This document shows positions 25,760-34,286 of a DNA stretch of 64,000 nt, piece by piece. The first letter of the stretch is position 1; each line of letters begins with the position of its first letter. The position numbers were made by a program, and so were the translations under genes. Location of the stretch: NCBI RefSeq assembly GCF_001014975.1, contig NZ_BBXA01000034.1, positions 62,001 to 126,000 of the forward strand, given 5' to 3'. The stretch is from Novosphingobium sp. MD-1. Lineage in GTDB: Bacteria > Pseudomonadota > Alphaproteobacteria > Sphingomonadales > Sphingomonadaceae. The notes under the pieces are model-generated. The model did no database searches. It was not told where the DNA came from and was given only the letters and a program-made list of their open reading frames with translations.

Positions 25760-26197
25760 ATGATAGTGATCCGATCTTCCAAGCCTGATGACGGTGAGCG
25801 CGTTGTCGAAATCTGGCGGGACGCGGTCGATGCGACGCATCACTTCCTTGCACCGAACGATCGAATGGCCATCGACGAGATGGTATGCGGGTTTTTACCA
25901 GCAGCTCCATTGTGGCTAGCTGTCGATGCCAACGATCGGCCTATTGCATTCATGTTGATAGACGAAGGGCATATGGAAGCCCTTTTCGTCGATCCCGAGG
26001 TTCGAGGACAGGGCGTTGGCGCAGCCTTGGTGCGCCATGGGCTGTCGCTTCAATCAACTATGACGACCGACGTCAACGAACAGAACGGTCAGGCTGTCGG
26101 CTTTTACGAGCGGATGGGTTTCAGGCGAACCGGACGCTCACCGCTCGATGGGCAAGGTCGGCCTTACCCGCTGATCCATTTGCGTTATGGCGGCTAA
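25760..26197 (+). CDS. GNAT family N-acetyltransferase, YjaB-like
   Basis: A 145-residue acetyltransferase. MEALFVDPEVRGQGVGAALVRH contains the acetyl-CoA pyrophosphate loop (R-x-x-G-x-G/A), and NEQNGQAVGFYERMGFRRTGRS is the C-terminal motif B seen in E. coli YjaB. The substrate is unknown. It stands alone, with about 105 bases upstream and no clear partner; it is the last complete gene before the integrase remnant and tRNA-Met. Confidence 0.87.
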   Translation: MIVIRSSKPDDGERVVEIWRDAVDATHHFLAPNDRMAIDEMVCGFLPAAPLWLAVDANDRPIAFMLIDEGHMEALFVDPEVRGQGVGAALVRHGLSLQSTMTTDVNEQNGQAVGFYERMGFRRTGRSPLDGQGRPYPLIHLRYGG

Positions 26198-26212
26198 CGT
26201 AACCTCCGCTCT

Positions 26213-26464
26213 CTACCAGGCATCCACGTAGGCGGTACGCCGAGACATCGCGTCACGAGCAGCCGGATCCGACGATAGCTGTGGTCCAGCGGACTGAGTT
26301 CTTGCCCAATCGCGCGCCGCTGCAATGGTGAAGGCAGGAAATGTCCCGATCTTAAGCTGAGCTATGGTGGTGGAGTGGGCGATACGCCGACGAAAGACCC
26401 AGTTCTTTTTGCCGGACGCCAGCGCATTAATGATTGCGGGGCTTAGAGTTTGAGCTTTCCCCAC
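26213..26464 (-). pseudogene. Remnant of a tyrosine-integrase gene (arm-binding domain)
   Basis: From a GTG at 26464 an 83-codon frame reads GKKNWVFRRR, then IAQLKIGTFPAFTIAAARDWA. This matches the arm-type DNA-binding domain of phage/island integrases (usual form 'W.FRYR...G.YP.LSLAEAR..A'). The catalytic domain (R..H-R-H..Y) is absent, so only the N-terminus remains. It lies just beyond the 3' end of tRNA-Met, the classic integration position. The frame is also open upstream into the tRNA, which is coincidental. The family match is by pattern only. Confidence 0.5.
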
Positions 26465-26522
26465 GGTACCCTCGTCACAGGCGAGGCGCATAAAACGATG
26501 ACACACATCATGACCCAAGGAC

Positions 26523-26586
26523 TGTCCAAAGCCGGCCAGAATTGTCCAAATCTGGTCGAACGGAAAGGCCACCCTGAATGTCCGAA
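26523..26586. repeat. Short direct repeats TGTCCAAA between integrase remnant and tRNA
   Basis: TGTCCAAA occurs at 26523-26530 and 26543-26550, 20 bases apart, and a variant TGTCCGAA at 26579-26586. The rest of the 26465-26656 stretch has no gene. These may be integrase arm-binding sites left from the inserted element, or chance. Confidence 0.3.
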
Positions 26587-26656
26587 CGCTCCGTTCCGGC
26601 ATCTCGAAATCAGCGGAAAACCGCCAAAAATACAAGCTTTGAGGTGATTTTCGCGC

Positions 26657-26733
26657 TGGTAGCGGAGGAGGGACTCGAACCCCCGACACGCGGATTATGA
26701 TTCCGCTGCTCTAACCGGCTGAGCTACTCCGCC
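26657..26733 (-). tRNA. tRNA-Met (CAT)
   Basis: A 77-base tRNA with encoded CCA. The acceptor stem GGCGGAG pairs with CTCCGCT (a G-U at 1-72), the D-arm is GCTCAGCCGGTTAGAGC, and the anticodon arm is GCGGA-ATCATAA-TCCGC with anticodon CAT. The T-arm GGGGGTTCGAGTCCCTC is normal. The overall form fits elongator tRNA-Met; CAT-tRNA-Ile2 is the alternative. It marks the border between the accessory and core parts of the window. Confidence 0.95.
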
Positions 26734-26861
26734 CCATCGCGCGATCGCAGGGGATCGCTCGGCAGGCCGCGCTCTTAAGCGGGGAGCCGCGCGGGGTCAA
26801 CAGGGGAAACACAGGGTGGAACAAGTTTCTGGACCGGTGTTCCCGTACCGTTTTATCGCCC

Positions 26862-27413
26862 TCACCCGCGGAAGGAGCACTGCGCGACGCCCTCCCACGG
26901 ACCGCCCCTGTAACGGTGCAACGCCAGCCCTGCGAAGCGGAACGCGCGCGGGTGGAAACCCGCCTCCAGCGCGGTCTGCAGCGACCGCGCCGCCGCGCGT
27001 TCGACCTTGTTCTGGACGGTGACGTGCAGTCGGGGGCGATGGCTGTCCTGCGCGGTCAGCAGGCCGTGGAAATGCTCGGCGATGTCGTCCCGCAGCGCCA
27101 GCAGCGGCGCACACTCGATGGCAAAGGCCGTGCCCTTGCCCAGGTCCATCACGCCGGAAAGCCGGGCCTCTGGCGGCGCATGGTCCGCGCAGACGCGCGC
27201 CAGCAAAGCCCGTGCTTCCTCCTCTGCAAAAGGCGGAAGCGCGTGGAACAGCGTTACGTGCGCGGCCAGGAAATTGCGCTCGGGCGGAAAATGGGCACGC
27301 CGCAGGCGGTCGAGCCACGCTTGTTCGGCCGGCGGCAGCGTGGCGGTGACGATCAGTGGGGAGCGCCCGGCCGGCGCCCCTGCCCCCGCCTCGTCCGCGT
27401 CAAAGCTCTCCAC
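26862..27413 (-). CDS. 2'-5' RNA ligase/cyclic phosphodiesterase family protein
   Basis: A 183-residue protein with the two H-x-T motifs of the 2H phosphoesterase superfamily: HVTLFHAL and HVTVQNKV. Members (LigT/ThpR) open cyclic phosphates or join 2'-5' RNA ends. A GTG at 27413 is proposed as the start; it overlaps the end of mltG in a different frame and gives the usual family length, whereas the longer open frame lies in mltG. No strong ribosome site, so the start is uncertain. Confidence 0.78.
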   Translation of the reverse strand: MESFDADEAGAGAPAGRSPLIVTATLPPAEQAWLDRLRRAHFPPERNFLAAHVTLFHALPPFAEEEARALLARVCADHAPPEARLSGVMDLGKGTAFAIECAPLLALRDDIAEHFHGLLTAQDSHRPRLHVTVQNKVERAAARSLQTALEAGFHPRAFRFAGLALHRYRGGPWEGVAQCSFRG

Positions 27414-28380
27414 GTTGCCGCCGCAGCGCGAACCACTTGGCGACGTTGGCGTTGTGCTCCTGCAGGGTGGACGCGAAGACATGCCCGCCCGTGCCATCCG
27501 CCACCATATAGATCGCTTCGGTCTTCGCCGGGTTCAGCACCGCCTCGATCGAGGCGCGGCCGGGGTTGGTGATCGGCCCCTTGGGCAGGCCGACCATGGT
27601 GTAGGTATTGTAGTCGTTGACCGCCTGGATCTCCGACTGGCGGATGCGGCGGCCCAGCGGCTTGCCCTTGGTGATCGGGTAGATGATCGTGGGGTCCGCC
27701 TGCAGCAGCATCCCCTTGCGCACGCGGTTGGAATAGAGCCCGGCGACCATGCCCCGCTCGGAAGGCTTGCCCGTCTCCTTCTCCACGATAGAGGCAAGGA
27801 TCACCGCGTCGCGCGGGGTCTTGGCCACCGTATCGGGCGATCGCTTCGCCCACAGCTCGGCCAGCGTCTTGTCCATCGCCGCCTGCATCCGCTTCAGCAC
27901 CGCCTCGCGGCTCTCGCCACGCTGGAAAGCATAGCTGTCGGGCAGGACCGAGCCTTCTTCCGGCACGGCGACCCTGCCGGTCAGCAGCGGCTGGTTTATC
28001 AGCCGCTCGTAGACCATGATCGACGGCAACCCTTCGGGCACGGTCACCATCCGGCGGATGGTGCCTTCGGCGCCCTGCAGGATCTTGAGGATTTCCGAAG
28101 CGCTGGCATGGCGCGGCAGCAGGAATTCGCCGGCCTTGATCGGCTCGTCGCTGCCGAACAGCTTGGCATGGGCGCGGAACGAGGACGCCGAGGGGATCGC
28201 CCCTTCCTTCTCCAGCTTGGCCGAGATGCTCCACAGCGCCACGCCATCGGGCACGACGAAAGTGGTGTCCTTCGCCAAGGGTCCGGGGCCGTACCAGGTG
28301 TAGAAAAAGCGGCCGACCGCGAACAGCAGCACCGTCGCCACCACCAGCGCCAGCAGCCAGGCCTTGCCGCGAAACATCAT
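27400..28380 (-). CDS. mltG: Endolytic transglycosylase MltG
   Basis: A 326-residue protein with one N-terminal membrane helix (WLLALVVATVLLFAVGRFF) and a periplasmic YceG domain. ASIVEKETGKPSERGMVAGLYSNRV contains the catalytic Glu, and LLQADPTIIYPITKGK and YNTYTMVGLPKGPITNPG are hallmark segments. It cleaves nascent peptidoglycan strands and so sets glycan length. It lies downstream of fabF with a 44-base gap, the common acpP-fabF-mltG order of alphaproteobacteria. Confidence 0.93.
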   Translation of the reverse strand: MMFRGKAWLLALVVATVLLFAVGRFFYTWYGPGPLAKDTTFVVPDGVALWSISAKLEKEGAIPSASSFRAHAKLFGSDEPIKAGEFLLPRHASASEILKILQGAEGTIRRMVTVPEGLPSIMVYERLINQPLLTGRVAVPEEGSVLPDSYAFQRGESREAVLKRMQAAMDKTLAELWAKRSPDTVAKTPRDAVILASIVEKETGKPSERGMVAGLYSNRVRKGMLLQADPTIIYPITKGKPLGRRIRQSEIQAVNDYNTYTMVGLPKGPITNPGRASIEAVLNPAKTEAIYMVADGTGGHVFASTLQEHNANVAKWFALRRQRGEL

Positions 28381-28424
28381 CTTCCGGCTCCCGGCTTTGC
28401 CGCGGACGCCACGCCGACGCCTGC

Positions 28425-29681
28425 TCAGACCGCTTTCACGATCACGCTGGCGTTGGTGCCGCCGAAACCGAAGCTATTGTTGAGCGCGGCGCGCACGGTG
28501 CGCTTCTTCGCATGGTGCGGCACAAGGTCCACGCCCTCGGTCCCCTCGTCGGGATTGTCGAGGTTGAGCGTCGGCGGCACGATCTGGTCGCGGATGGCGA
28601 GAATGCAGAAGATCGCTTCCACCGCGCCCGCGCCGCCCAGCAGGTGGCCGATGGCGGACTTGGTGCTGCTCATCGAAGCGCCGCCCAGATCATTGCCCAG
28701 CACGCGCTTCACCGCGCCCAGTTCGATCGTGTCGGCCATCGTCGAGGTGCCATGGGCGTTGACATAGTCGATGTCGCCCGGCTCCATCCCCGCCTTGCGC
28801 AGCGCCATGCGCATGGCCAGTTCCGCGCCCTTGCCTTCCGGGTGCGGCGCGGTGACGTGGTAGGCATCGCCCGAGAGGCCATAGCCGACGACTTCGGCAT
28901 AGATCTTCGCGCCGCGCGCCTTGGCGTGCTCGTACTCTTCCAGCACCACCACGCCCGCGCCCTCGCCCATCACGAAGCCGTCGCGGTCCTTGTCATAGGG
29001 GCGGCTCGCCTGTTCGGGGCGATCGTTGTAGCTGCAGTTCAGCGCGCGCGCCTGCGCGAAGCCGGCCACGCCCAGCGGGTTGATCGTGCTTTCCGCACCG
29101 CCCGCCAGCATCACGTCGGCATCGCCGTCCTTGATCATCCGGGCCGCGTCACCGATCGAGTGCGCGCCGGTGGAGCAAGCCGTCACCACCGCGTGGTTCG
29201 GCCCCATCAGGCCATACTTGATCGAGACCTGGCCCGAGATCAGGTTGATCAGCCGCCCGTGGACGAAGTGGGGAGAAACCCGGCCCGGTCCCTTTTCGTG
29301 CAGGACGATCGATTCGCTTTCGATGCCCGGCAGCCCGCCGATGCCCGACCCGATCGAGCAGCCGGTGCGCTGCTTCAGATCGTCATCCATGTCGACAAGG
29401 CCGGCGTCTTCCAGCGCCTGCCCGGCGGCGTCGATGCCATAGACGATGAACGGATCGACCTGGCGCTGGATCTTGTGATCGACGCGCTTGCCTGGGTCGA
29501 AGCCGTATTCGTGATCCGCCGGCTTCACTTCACAGGCGATCAGGCACTTCTGACCCGTCGTATCGAACTTCGTGATCGGCCCCGCACCGGATTTGCCGGC
29601 CAGCAGGTTTTTCCACACGGTTTCAACGTCGGCTCCCAGCGGAGTGACGAGGCCCAGTCCGGTTACGACCACACGACGCAT
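28425..29681 (-). CDS. fabF: 3-oxoacyl-ACP synthase II (KAS II)
   Basis: A 418-residue condensing enzyme. The active-site Cys169 is in VVTACSTGAHSIGDA; the two histidines are in VNAHGTSTMADT and KSAIGHLLGGAGAVE. It elongates acyl-ACP in fatty acid synthesis. The ATG at 29681 has GGAG six bases upstream; an ATG at 29702 is less likely. It follows acpP after a 192-base gap holding sphingomonad-type palindromic repeats. Confidence 0.96.
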   Translation of the reverse strand: MRRVVVTGLGLVTPLGADVETVWKNLLAGKSGAGPITKFDTTGQKCLIACEVKPADHEYGFDPGKRVDHKIQRQVDPFIVYGIDAAGQALEDAGLVDMDDDLKQRTGCSIGSGIGGLPGIESESIVLHEKGPGRVSPHFVHGRLINLISGQVSIKYGLMGPNHAVVTACSTGAHSIGDAARMIKDGDADVMLAGGAESTINPLGVAGFAQARALNCSYNDRPEQASRPYDKDRDGFVMGEGAGVVVLEEYEHAKARGAKIYAEVVGYGLSGDAYHVTAPHPEGKGAELAMRMALRKAGMEPGDIDYVNAHGTSTMADTIELGAVKRVLGNDLGGASMSSTKSAIGHLLGGAGAVEAIFCILAIRDQIVPPTLNLDNPDEGTEGVDLVPHHAKKRTVRAALNNSFGFGGTNASVIVKAV

Positions 29682-29763
29682 GATATTCTCCGAAACTTCC
29701 ATTCGCGGCCCTGGCCCATCGCTGGCCTGGCACTTTCACGCACAACAGGCCCAGACACCTTGC

Positions 29764-29845
29764 GGGCTGAGCCTGTCGAGGCCCCGTCCTTCACTTTCCG
29801 GCCGGGAGTCCGGGGAAAAAGGACAGCCCTTCGACAAGCGCAGGG
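29764..29845. repeat. Inverted dispersed repeat pair between acpP and fabF
   Basis: GGGCTGAGCCTGTCGAGG (29764-29781) and CCCTTCGACAAGCGCAGGG (29827-29845) are opposite copies of a short motif of the form CCTTCGACA-GCTCAG. A third copy lies at 43937. They are in the transcribed acpP-fabF gap and could form a long hairpin. Confidence 0.6.
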
Positions 29846-29873
29846 CAGACGGGGGTAATCTGTAAGAGCCTGA

Positions 29874-30110
29874 TCAGCCCTTGTTTTCGTCGATGTACTT
29901 GATCGCGTCGGAAACGGTGGAGATCTTCTCCGCCGCGTCGTCCGGGATCTCGACGCCAAATTCTTCCTCGAAGGCCATGACCAGCTCGACGATGTCGAGC
30001 GAATCGGCGCCCAGGTCGTCGATGAAGCTGGCGTCTTCGGTGACCTTGTCGGCCTCGACGCCGAGGTGCTCGACAACGATCTTCTTAACGCGGTCGGCGG
30101 TATCGCTCAT
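29874..30110 (-). CDS. acpP: Acyl carrier protein
   Basis: A 78-residue acidic protein. Ser37 in the DSL motif (DDLGADSLDIVELVMAFEE) carries the phosphopantetheine arm. It shuttles acyl chains for fatty acid and lipid A synthesis. It heads the acpP-fabF-mltG run. Confidence 0.97.
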   Translation of the reverse strand: MSDTADRVKKIVVEHLGVEADKVTEDASFIDDLGADSLDIVELVMAFEEEFGVEIPDDAAEKISTVSDAIKYIDENKG

Positions 30111-30228
30111 AAATGCCCCTTCGAAGGAAAGCGGTTGGTTTTTGTTTCGGCTTTCGCCCTAATGTGCGGATTGCTGGCTGGCAAGTAGGGCGTGAACGGC
30201 GATGCCGCAAGCACCCCACGGCCCGCCG

Positions 30229-32010
30229 TCATCCCTTTGACGGTTCCACCACCCGGATATGCAGTTCGCGCAGCTGCTTGAGGCCCGCCGGCGAAGGCGC
30301 GCCCATCAGCAAATCCTCCGCGCGCTGGTTCATCGGGAACAGCGAGATTTCGCGCAGGTTCTGCACGCCGCAGATCAGCATGACGATGCGGTCCACGCCG
30401 GCGGCCATGCCCCCGTGCGGCGGCGCGCCATACTGGAACGCGCGGTAAAGGCCGCCGAAACGCTCCTCGACGTCCTCCTTCGACAGGCCGACCAGCTCGA
30501 ACGCCTTGACCATCGTTTCGGGCGACTGGTTGCGGATCGAGCCGGAGGCGATCTCGTAGCCGTTGCAGACGAGATCGTACTGGAAGGCGTTGATCGTCAG
30601 CGGGTCCTGCGTGTTCAGCGCCTCCAGCCCGCCCTGCGGCATCGAGAACGGGTTGTGGCTGAACTCGACCTTCTTGTTCTCCTCGTCCCATTCGTAGAAC
30701 GGGAAATCGACGATCCAGCACAGCGCGAACCGGTCCTTGTCGATCAGGCCGAGCTGTTCGCCCACGCGGTTGCGGGCAAGACCCGCCAGCTTGGCCGCCT
30801 GGTCTTCCTTGCCGGCCGCGAAGAACAGGCCGTCGTCCGCCCCCAGGCCAAGTTCGGCATAGAGCTTCTCCATGCCTTCCGTGCCGTGGTTCTTGGCGAT
30901 CGGACCGCCGAATTCGCCGCCCTTGCGGGTAACGTAGCCAAGCCCGGCAAAGCCTTCGCCCCGCGCCCAGTCGTTCATGTCGTCGAAGAACTTGCGGCTC
31001 TTGTCGGCCGTGCCCGGCGCCGGAATGGCGCGAACCACGCCGCCCGTGCCCACGATCTTCTCGAACAGGCCGAACCCGGACTGGGTGAAGTGCCACGAAA
31101 CGTCGGTAATGAGCAGCGGGTTGCGCAGGTCCGGCTTGTCCGAACCATACTTGAGCATGGCTTCGCTGTAGGGGATGCGCGGGAACTGGCCGATCGGGGT
31201 GACCGGGCGCCCTTCCGCGAACGCCTCGAACACGCCGCCGATCACCGGCTCCATCGTTTCCCAGACTTCCTCCTGCGTCACGAAGCTCATTTCCAGGTCG
31301 AGCTGGTAGAACTCGCCCGGCAGGCGGTCGGCACGCGGGTCCTCGTCGCGGAAGCACGGGGCGATCTGGAAATAACGGTCGAAGCCCGCCACCATCAGCA
31401 GCTGCTTGTACTGCTGCGGCGCCTGCGGCAGCGCATAGAACTTGCCGGGATGGATGCGGCTCGGCACCAGGAAATCGCGCGCGCCTTCGGGGCTGGAGGC
31501 GGTGAGGATCGGCGTCGAATATTCGGTGAAGCCGGCGGCTTCCATGCGGCGACGCATGTCCGAAATGACCTTGGTGCGCTTGACGATGTTGGCGTGCAGC
31601 GTTTCGCGGCGCAGGTCGAGGAAGCGGAACTTGAGGCGGATGTCCTCCGGATATTCCTGTTCGCCGGCCACCGGCAGCGGCAGCTCCTCCGCCGCCGCCA
31701 GCACCGTTGCGGACCGGGCGAAGACCTCGATCGCGCCGGTCGGCAGGTTCGGGTTGACGGTGCCCTCGGCGCGCGCCTTCACTTCGCCATCGATCGTCAC
31801 CACGCTTTCCACGCGCAGCCCTTCCAGCAGCGGCAGCGCCGCGCTGTCGGCATCGGCGACGATCTGCGTCATGCCATAGTGATCGCGCAGATCGACGAAC
31901 AGCACGCCGCCGTGATCGCGCTTGCGATGGACCCAGCCGGAAAGGCGAACCACCTGGCCGACATGCTCGCGCGAGAGGGCGCCGCAGGTATGGGAACGGT
32001 AAAGGTGCAT
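30229..32010 (-). CDS. aspS: Aspartyl-tRNA synthetase
   Basis: A 593-residue class II synthetase of bacterial AspRS type. The N-terminal OB-fold (RSHTCGALSREHVGQVVRLSGWVHRKRDHGGVLF) binds the anticodon. Motif 2 is in FRDEDPRADRLPGEFYQLDLE, the bacterial GAD insertion follows, and motif 3 is GGMAAGVDRIVMLI. ATG 32010 (MHLYRSHT) has GGAAAG upstream; a start five codons earlier is less likely. In alphaproteobacteria without asparaginyl-tRNA synthetase it often also charges tRNA-Asn; not decidable here. Divergent from rnd. Confidence 0.96.
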   Translation of the reverse strand: MHLYRSHTCGALSREHVGQVVRLSGWVHRKRDHGGVLFVDLRDHYGMTQIVADADSAALPLLEGLRVESVVTIDGEVKARAEGTVNPNLPTGAIEVFARSATVLAAAEELPLPVAGEQEYPEDIRLKFRFLDLRRETLHANIVKRTKVISDMRRRMEAAGFTEYSTPILTASSPEGARDFLVPSRIHPGKFYALPQAPQQYKQLLMVAGFDRYFQIAPCFRDEDPRADRLPGEFYQLDLEMSFVTQEEVWETMEPVIGGVFEAFAEGRPVTPIGQFPRIPYSEAMLKYGSDKPDLRNPLLITDVSWHFTQSGFGLFEKIVGTGGVVRAIPAPGTADKSRKFFDDMNDWARGEGFAGLGYVTRKGGEFGGPIAKNHGTEGMEKLYAELGLGADDGLFFAAGKEDQAAKLAGLARNRVGEQLGLIDKDRFALCWIVDFPFYEWDEENKKVEFSHNPFSMPQGGLEALNTQDPLTINAFQYDLVCNGYEIASGSIRNQSPETMVKAFELVGLSKEDVEERFGGLYRAFQYGAPPHGGMAAGVDRIVMLICGVQNLREISLFPMNQRAEDLLMGAPSPAGLKQLRELHIRVVEPSKG

Positions 32011-32152
32011 CGAAGGTCTTTCCAATCGGTCTGCAATAAGGCAGGGGGATATGCGCGGCTAACAGGCGATAGCCGTCATTTTGTCAAGCCGAGGACCCGC
32101 ACGGGTCCATCCACAGGCCCCCGAAGGGGACGGGGTCAAAAAGAAAAGATCG

Positions 32153-33364
32153 ATGAAGATACATTCGCTGATCACCACCACCGACGCTCTCGCCGCCTTG
32201 TGCGAACGCCTCGCGAAGTCCGATTTCGTCACCGTCGACACGGAATTCATGCGCGAGAACACCTATTGGCCCGAACTCTGCCTGGTGCAGATCGCCAATA
32301 CCGAGGAAGCCGCCGCAGTCGATCCGCTCGCGCCGGGAATCGACCTTTCCCCGCTGCTCGACCTGCTGGTCGACAACGAGGAGGTGCTCAAGGTTTTCCA
32401 CGCCGGCGGGCAGGACGTGGAAATCATCTACAACCTCACCGGCAAGACCCCGCACCCGATCTTCGACACGCAGATCGCGATGATGGCGGTCAGCCAGTCG
32501 GAACAGATCGGCTATTCCAACCTCGTCGAAAGCTGGCTGGGCCTGTCGATCGACAAGGGCGCGCGCTTCACCGACTGGTCGCGCCGGCCGCTCACCGAAC
32601 GGCAGATCGAATACGCGATCGGCGATGTCACGCACCTGTCGAAGATCTTTCCCAAGCTGCTCAAGCGCCTGATCAAGACCGGGCGCGGCGAATGGCTCGA
32701 CATCGAGATGGAAAAGCTGGCGGACCCGGCCAACTACAAGTCCGATCCGCAGACCGTGTGGCAGAAGATCCGCCCCCCCAGCCGCAACCCCGCGGTCCTT
32801 GGCCGGATGCGGGCCATCGCCGCCTGGCGCGAGGCCGAGGCGATGGACAAGAACATCCCGCGCGGCCGCATCATGCGCGATGAAACGCTGGCCGACATCG
32901 CCAGCCACCCCCCGCGTGAACAGCACGAACTCGCCAAGGTGCGCGGGCTTTCGAGCGGATGGAAGGACAACGAGATCGGCCGCCGCCTGATGCAAACGCT
33001 CGCCGAGGCGAAGCCGCTGACCGAAGCCGAAATGCCGCCCAAGGCGCCGCGCGGCGCGCCGCTGGGCAAGGAAGGCGCGCTGGTGGCCGACCTGCTCAAG
33101 CTGCTGCTCAAGATTCGCAGCCGCGAGATCGACATCGCCGCCCGCCTGCTGGCGCGCAGCGACGATCTGGAGGCGCTGGCCGCCGGGCAGCGGCGCAATC
33201 TGCCGATCCTGGAAGGATGGCGCTTCGAACAGTTCGGGCGCGACGCGCTCGATCTCGTCGAAGGCAAGCTGGCCTTCGCGGTCGTCGGCGGCAAGCTCAA
33301 GATGGCGCACATCGACGACATCGGCGGCGGCAGCGCGGCCGAACCGGTCGCGCATATCGACTGA
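32153..33364 (+). CDS. rnd: Ribonuclease D
   Basis: A 403-residue 3'-5' exonuclease. DEDD catalytic residues begin with Asp29 and Glu31 in FVTVDTEFM; later elements are VFHAGGQDVEII and IEYAIGDVTHL. An HRDC domain follows (residues about 210-290), and a second helical region ends the protein. It trims tRNA and other RNA 3' ends. ATG 32153 is chosen by alignment with the family start (MKIHSLITTTDAL); the upstream leader contains two small hairpins (about 32093-32108). OxyR follows 4 bases later. Confidence 0.93.
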   Translation: MKIHSLITTTDALAALCERLAKSDFVTVDTEFMRENTYWPELCLVQIANTEEAAAVDPLAPGIDLSPLLDLLVDNEEVLKVFHAGGQDVEIIYNLTGKTPHPIFDTQIAMMAVSQSEQIGYSNLVESWLGLSIDKGARFTDWSRRPLTERQIEYAIGDVTHLSKIFPKLLKRLIKTGRGEWLDIEMEKLADPANYKSDPQTVWQKIRPPSRNPAVLGRMRAIAAWREAEAMDKNIPRGRIMRDETLADIASHPPREQHELAKVRGLSSGWKDNEIGRRLMQTLAEAKPLTEAEMPPKAPRGAPLGKEGALVADLLKLLLKIRSREIDIAARLLARSDDLEALAAGQRRNLPILEGWRFEQFGRDALDLVEGKLAFAVVGGKLKMAHIDDIGGGSAAEPVAHID

Positions 33365-33368
33365 GCGC

Positions 33369-34265
33369 ATGTCCACCTACCTGCCCACGCTCAAGCAGCT
33401 CCAGTATCTCGTCGCCCTGCACGAACACGGCCACTTCGGCCGAGCGGCGGATGCGTGCTTCGTCTCGCAGTCCACGCTTTCGGCTGGCCTGCGCGAACTG
33501 GAAACGCTGCTGGGCGTGACGCTGGTCGAACGCACCCGCCGCGTCGTGCGCTTCACGCCGCTGGGCAACCAGGTCGTCGCCAAGGCGCACCGCCTGCTGC
33601 GCGAGGCGGAGGAGTTGTCCGAACTCGTCCAGTCGCACGGTGCGCCACTGGCCGGGGAACTGCGCATGAGCGTGATCCCCACGATCGCGCCGTTCCTGCT
33701 GCCGCGCATCCTGCCGCGCCTGCGCAAGGAACGCCCACAACTGCGCCTGTTCCTGCGCGAGGAGCCGAGCGCGGCGGCAATCGAATCGCTCCACCACGGG
33801 CGCGCCGATTGCGTGCTGCTGGCCCTGCCCTTCCCCACCGGCGAAGTGGAAGCGGAACACCTGTTCAACGACCGGCTCTATGTCGCCTTCCCCAAGGACG
33901 ATCCGCGCGATCCGCCGGCCAGCGTTCCGCCCAGCATCATCGACGAGAACCGCCTGCTGTTGCTGGAGGACGGGCACTGTCTGAAGGAACACGCGCTGGC
34001 CGCGTGCAACCGCCCGGAACTGCGCGCCAGCGCCACCATGATCGGCACGTCGCTGCACACCCTGGTGCAGATGGTCGATAACGGGCTGGGCCTGACCATG
34101 CTGCCCGAAATGGCGGTCGAGGCGGGCATTCTCCACGATACCGAGATCGTCGCGCGCCCGCTACAGGCCGACCATGCCTGGCGCGAGATCGCGCTGGTCT
34201 GGCGCAAGAATTCGCCGCGGGGCGAAGAGTTCAGGCTGCTGGCGCAGGAGCTGCGGGCCGGCTGA
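33369..34265 (+). CDS. oxyR: Hydrogen peroxide-sensing regulator OxyR
   Basis: A 298-residue LysR protein. Cys204 and Cys213 in EDGHCLKEHALAACN match the redox cysteine pair of OxyR in sequence and in 9-residue spacing. The N-terminal HTH (GHFGRAADACFVSQSTLSAGLRELE) is the OxyR form. On oxidation it should activate peroxide defence genes. It is separated from rnd by 4 bases and probably co-transcribed. No catalase or ahpC is adjacent. Confidence 0.9.
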   Translation: MSTYLPTLKQLQYLVALHEHGHFGRAADACFVSQSTLSAGLRELETLLGVTLVERTRRVVRFTPLGNQVVAKAHRLLREAEELSELVQSHGAPLAGELRMSVIPTIAPFLLPRILPRLRKERPQLRLFLREEPSAAAIESLHHGRADCVLLALPFPTGEVEAEHLFNDRLYVAFPKDDPRDPPASVPPSIIDENRLLLLEDGHCLKEHALAACNRPELRASATMIGTSLHTLVQMVDNGLGLTMLPEMAVEAGILHDTEIVARPLQADHAWREIALVWRKNSPRGEEFRLLAQELRAG

Positions 34266-34286
34266 AACGACGCCGGCTGGCCAGCG

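Noticed and set aside
26465..26689. Extension of the integrase remnant frame into tRNA-Met
   Set aside because: The frame starts inside the tRNA and gives the usual spurious peptide of such overlaps; a GTG at 26464 is a better start.
28512..29858. A 448-codon open frame antisense to fabF
   Set aside because: It mirrors fabF in a GC-rich genome and its translation has no recognisable domain; fabF is certain.
30259..32883. An 874-codon open frame antisense to aspS and continuing into rnd
   Set aside because: A shadow of aspS and rnd in another frame, rich in Arg and His, with no domain.
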